NCBI RefSeq assembly: GCF_022271435.1
Contig: NZ_JAFIQY010000004.1
Coordinates: 310,001 to 374,000 of the forward strand
DNA length: 64,000 nucleotides
DNA from: Streptomyces monomycini
GTDB taxonomy: Bacteria > Actinomycetota > Actinomycetes > Streptomycetales > Streptomycetaceae
Reading direction: 5' to 3'
Shown: positions 61,643 through 64,000 of the stretch, one piece after another
How positions within the stretch are numbered: position 1 is the stretch's first letter
Layout of the letters: the number at the start of each line of letters is the position of its first letter
The notes under the pieces: model-generated
The model's database searches: none
What the model was told of the DNA's origin: nothing
Seen by the model: only the letters and a program-made list of their open reading frames with translations
Program-made: the position numbers and the translations under genes

Positions 61643-61686
61643 GTGTCCGGTGGACACTGATGCGCACTGTGTACCATAGACACAGT
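61643..61686. promoter_or_regulatory. Two palindromes between monooxygenase and TetR gene
   Basis: GTGTCC-GGT-GGACAC (61643-61657) and ACTGTGT-N7-ACACAGT (61666-61686) are perfect inverted repeats sharing GTGT/ACAC arms. They fill the divergent promoter and are probable TetR sites. Confidence 0.75.
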
Positions 61687-61718
61687 TGGCTGGGCAGCGC
61701 CGAGGGCGGGAGCGGGAC

Positions 61719-62435
61719 ATGGGCGACGAGCACGCCGAGACGGTGCGGCTGCTGTGGGGGCCGCACCCCAGGCCCACGCGGGGCCCCAGGCCGACACTCG
61801 ACCTGGACCGCATCGCGCAGGCCGGCATCCGGATCGCCGACTCGGACGGGCTGTCCGATCTCTCCATGCAGCGGGTCGCCGCCCAACTCGGCGTCACCAA
61901 GATGGCGCTGTACCGGTACGTACCGGGAAAGGCCGAACTGATCGCGCTGATGGTCGAGGCCGCGATCGGCCCCTGCCCGACGTCACGAACAGCGCGTGGC
62001 GGCTGGCGAGAACAACTGGAGGACTGGGCCCGCCAACTGCTCACCGTCTTCCGCCGGCACCCCTGGACACTGGAAGCCACCATCGGGCCGCGGGTCATGG
62101 GACCCGGAGAGCTGTCCTGGATGGAGCGCGCCGTCTGCGCGCTGGACGGTACGGGACTGAGCGGCGCCGAGCGGATGGACGCGGCCGTCCTGCTGGTCGG
62201 TCACGTACGCTGCATCACCCAGCAAGCCCGCGCAGCCGGCCCCGCAGGCAACCCCGAGGCCCAGCTCGGGGCCATCCTCGGTGACCTGATGCAGACACGC
62301 GGCGGCCAATTCCCCGCGCTCACCGCGGCCCTCGCCTCAGCAGCCCAATCCGACGGACAAGACCAGGCGTGGGAGTTCGGCCTACAGCGCATCCTGGACG
62401 GCTTGGCCACGCTCATGGACCAGCGCACTCGATAA
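61719..62435 (+). CDS. TetR-family regulator with TetR_C-type ligand domain
   Basis: 238 residues from ATG 61719 (GGGAG upstream; a TTG at 61686 is in frame but overlaps the operator). The HTH reads LSDLSMQRVAAQLGVTKMALYRYVPGKAELI, the true TetR subclass pattern. The C-terminal domain (TVFRRHPWTLEATIGPRVMG) fits the TetR_C group that senses drug-like ligands. It should repress the divergent FAD monooxygenase and itself. Confidence 0.87.
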   Translation: MGDEHAETVRLLWGPHPRPTRGPRPTLDLDRIAQAGIRIADSDGLSDLSMQRVAAQLGVTKMALYRYVPGKAELIALMVEAAIGPCPTSRTARGGWREQLEDWARQLLTVFRRHPWTLEATIGPRVMGPGELSWMERAVCALDGTGLSGAERMDAAVLLVGHVRCITQQARAAGPAGNPEAQLGAILGDLMQTRGGQFPALTAALASAAQSDGQDQAWEFGLQRILDGLATLMDQRTR

Positions 62436-62577
62436 CCACGGCGCGCCCCCACCGAAGCCAACCACCAGGCCCCGACCGGCCCCGTACGCGCTGTCCCGCC
62501 GACCCCTCCCCTCCCCGCCCCGCCCCCGCCCCCACCCCCAACCGCACACCGTCCCACCCCGACCGAAGGTCATCTCA

Positions 62578-63108
62578 GTGTTCCCTGCACGGGTACGTAC
62601 CGGCGCCCCGTTACTTCTGCTGATTCTCACCCTTTCCGGCTGCTCTTCCTTTTGGGGCTGCACCGACACGACGACGAAGCGCGGTGAGGCCGGCGTGAAA
62701 GTGCAGGTCGAGGACACGGACGGGCAGCACTCCGGCGTCACCGCCGAGGTCGTCGGCCAGCGCCTGGAACCCCACCCGCAGGAGCCCTCCAAAGGTGACC
62801 AGGTCCACTTCACCTACCGCTTCGACGGCACCCGCAAGACATCCGGCTCCGGAGTGGATGCCTGCGCGGTCGACAAGAAGCGCGTGGCCTTGCTGTGCCA
62901 GACGATCTATTCGTCCGGTGCGTGGCCCGAGCCGGACGGCACCCTCACGGGGGACGAATGGCTCGCCGTCGAGCACCCTGAGCAGGTTGCCGCAGTGCTG
63001 CTTCTCCCCAATGACCAGTCCTACGACCCGCGAACCTGCGAACAGGACCGCAAGGACGGTGGCGGGACACATCCTCCGAAAAAAGCCGGCAAGGGGGACC
63101 AGCTGTAG
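62578..63108 (+). CDS. Putative lipoprotein, unknown function
   Basis: 176 residues from GTG 62578. The N-terminus has a lipoprotein signal with lipobox LTLSGC (Cys22), so it should be lipid-anchored outside the membrane. The mature part is hydrophilic (GDQVHFTYRFDGTRKTSGSG) with several cysteines (about residues 28, 96, 107, 154). No family is recognised. It follows the TetR gene by 142 bp and is convergent with the hypothetical gene at 63213. Confidence 0.7.
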   Translation: MFPARVRTGAPLLLLILTLSGCSSFWGCTDTTTKRGEAGVKVQVEDTDGQHSGVTAEVVGQRLEPHPQEPSKGDQVHFTYRFDGTRKTSGSGVDACAVDKKRVALLCQTIYSSGAWPEPDGTLTGDEWLAVEHPEQVAAVLLLPNDQSYDPRTCEQDRKDGGGTHPPKKAGKGDQL

Positions 63109-63212
63109 GAGGCCAAGGCTGTTGCCCTCGCGGCGCGGGCCTCCGGCACCTGAACAGCTCACGCCACTCCCCCGGAGTAGCTCGCGCCGGAGCGTGCGCC
63201 CGTCAGAGCCCG

Positions 63213-63668
63213 TCAGAGGGTGCCGGGGGAGCATACGGCGAGGTGTTTCAGTATGCCGGTGACCCGGTCGCGGGACTCGTCGGCGACGTCCATCGCCTCC
63301 ACGCAGGTCCAGTACATCCCCTCCTCGTCCGCCGCGCAGACCACGCTTACCAACGCCTCACACACCTCGCCGAGCAGCCAGTTCAGCCCCTTCAAGGCCG
63401 CCAGGGTGTCCCGTACCTCGGAGAGCTGGGCCGCCCTTGGTCCACCGATCCTCGGCGCGGGGATCAGCAGTACCGCGCTCGTCCTCCCTCCCGCATCGCC
63501 CAACCCCCGCGCCCGGGACCGCACTTCGTGCGGCCCGGATATCGCGAGATGACTGCCCACCGCCTCGGCCAGAGCCTGTGCCTGCCACGCCTCGACGACG
63601 ATCTCCTGGACCGTCTGTGCCTGCGCCAGACCGCGCCGACTGGCCGCGATGATGCGCACCGCGTCCAT
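63213..63668 (-). CDS. Conserved hypothetical protein (DUF6099-like)
   Basis: 151 residues. It starts MDAVRIIAASRRGLAQAQ and contains EIVVEAWQAQALAEAVGSHL, a pattern I associate with the streptomycete DUF6099 family (from memory). It is helical by composition, soluble, with no catalytic motif. It is upstream, in transcription terms, of nothing obvious; the MazG-like gene lies on its other side. Confidence 0.7.
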   Translation of the reverse strand: MDAVRIIAASRRGLAQAQTVQEIVVEAWQAQALAEAVGSHLAISGPHEVRSRARGLGDAGGRTSAVLLIPAPRIGGPRAAQLSEVRDTLAALKGLNWLLGEVCEALVSVVCAADEEGMYWTCVEAMDVADESRDRVTGILKHLAVCSPGTL

Positions 63669-63802
63669 CCGCGACCCCCTCCCTCAGACCACTGTCAGCT
63701 TCGCCGCACCTACCTGCCACTACCCAGCGTGAACTTGAAAGGCCGAAAAGGCCAGAGGAATTCGCAAATCTGTGGACAACCAAGACGATGTGGAAAGATC
63801 CT

Positions 63803-64000
63803 TCACTCCATAGAGTGACGATTGGCTCGTTCGGCCCCCTTCACGGGAAATCGTGTCTCATTACGTTCGATCTTCGCGGCCAGCGCCTGCAGCACATCGA
63901 TCCCCAGGGCGTCACAGAACTGCAGGAGGTACGCCAGCACGTCGGCGACCTCGTCCTCGACCCGCCCGGCGGCCGTCGCGTCGCTCATGACCCGCGCCGA
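63803..64000 (-). CDS. MazG-like nucleotide pyrophosphohydrolase (partial, C-terminal part)
   Basis: The last 65 residues are inside the window; the gene continues beyond 64000. DEVADVLAYLLQFCDALGID carries the E-x-x-D metal motif of the MazG/dCTPase (RS21-C6-like) fold, followed by AAKIERNETRFPV. ATG 63988 lies inside the conserved domain and is not the true start. Such enzymes hydrolyse non-canonical or excess NTPs. A small inverted repeat CACTC/GAGTG lies just at and beyond the stop. Confidence 0.8.
   Translation of the reverse strand, partial: SARVMSDATAAGRVEDEVADVLAYLLQFCDALGIDVLQALAAKIERNETRFPVKGAERANRHSME

Noticed and set aside
63186..63218. GCCCGTCAGA direct repeat as a terminator or att site
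   Set aside because: Only two 10-bp direct copies, no hairpin with U-tract, no integrase nearby.

Overview
The window is very GC-rich, its genes use G or C at almost every third codon position, many starts are GTG, and gamma-butyrolactone signalling genes are present. All of this points to a Streptomyces or close relative. No tRNA, rRNA, IS element, phage gene or CRISPR array was seen.

Layout. (1) 1-11.5 kb: a cobalamin-riboswitch-like leader precedes a five-gene valine-catabolic operon (isobutyryl-CoA to propionyl-CoA). It is followed by a PrpR/RamB-type regulator divergent from prpD-prpB-prpC, the methylcitrate cycle that disposes of propionyl-CoA without B12. (2) 12-26 kb: a CoA-ester aromatic-acid catabolic set in two blocks. 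The first is an acyl-CoA dehydrogenase, an aryl-CoA ligase and a PaaX regulator; the second is an enoyl-CoA hydratase and a fused aryl-CoA monooxygenase/reductase. The two block promoters share a 13-bp motif. Between them lie a gamma-butyrolactone locus (AfsA synthase, two ArpA-type receptors, HAD phosphatase, enone reductase, three operator-like palindromes) and an HxlR/quinone-reductase pair. (3) 26-32 kb: a small unknown protein, a MarR/membrane-protein pair, and an arginine deiminase/ornithine carbamoyltransferase/permease set without carbamate kinase.

(4) 31.8-51.1 kb: the highlight. Eleven genes run on the minus strand, most joined by ATGA/GTGA stop-start overlaps. In transcription order they encode a Crp-type cyclic-nucleotide sensor, a class III nucleotide cyclase, a NTPase with a helical-repeat-like region, a band-7/SPFH-like protein, a Pycsar-type transmembrane effector, a secreted/anchored vWA protein, a tubulin/FtsZ-like GTPase, a large membrane protein, a pseudokinase, a TRAFAC-type GTPase and a GAP1-N2-like membrane protein. 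This looks like a cyclic-nucleotide-signalled conflict or stress system that couples sensing, NTP switches, a possible filament and a membrane effector. The cyclase tail and the NTPase N-terminus share a short motif that could be a homotypic signalling contact. (5) 52-56 kb: hen1-pnkp, the bacterial RNA-repair pair, follows after one unknown gene.

(6) 56-64 kb: an F420-type oxidoreductase, a SpoIIE-type phosphatase, a frameshifted cupin divergent from a MarR gene with twin operators, a secreted Ig-like protein, a FAD monooxygenase/TetR pair, a lipoprotein, a conserved hypothetical gene and a truncated MazG-like gene.

Function calls come from reading motifs by eye; no database search was run.
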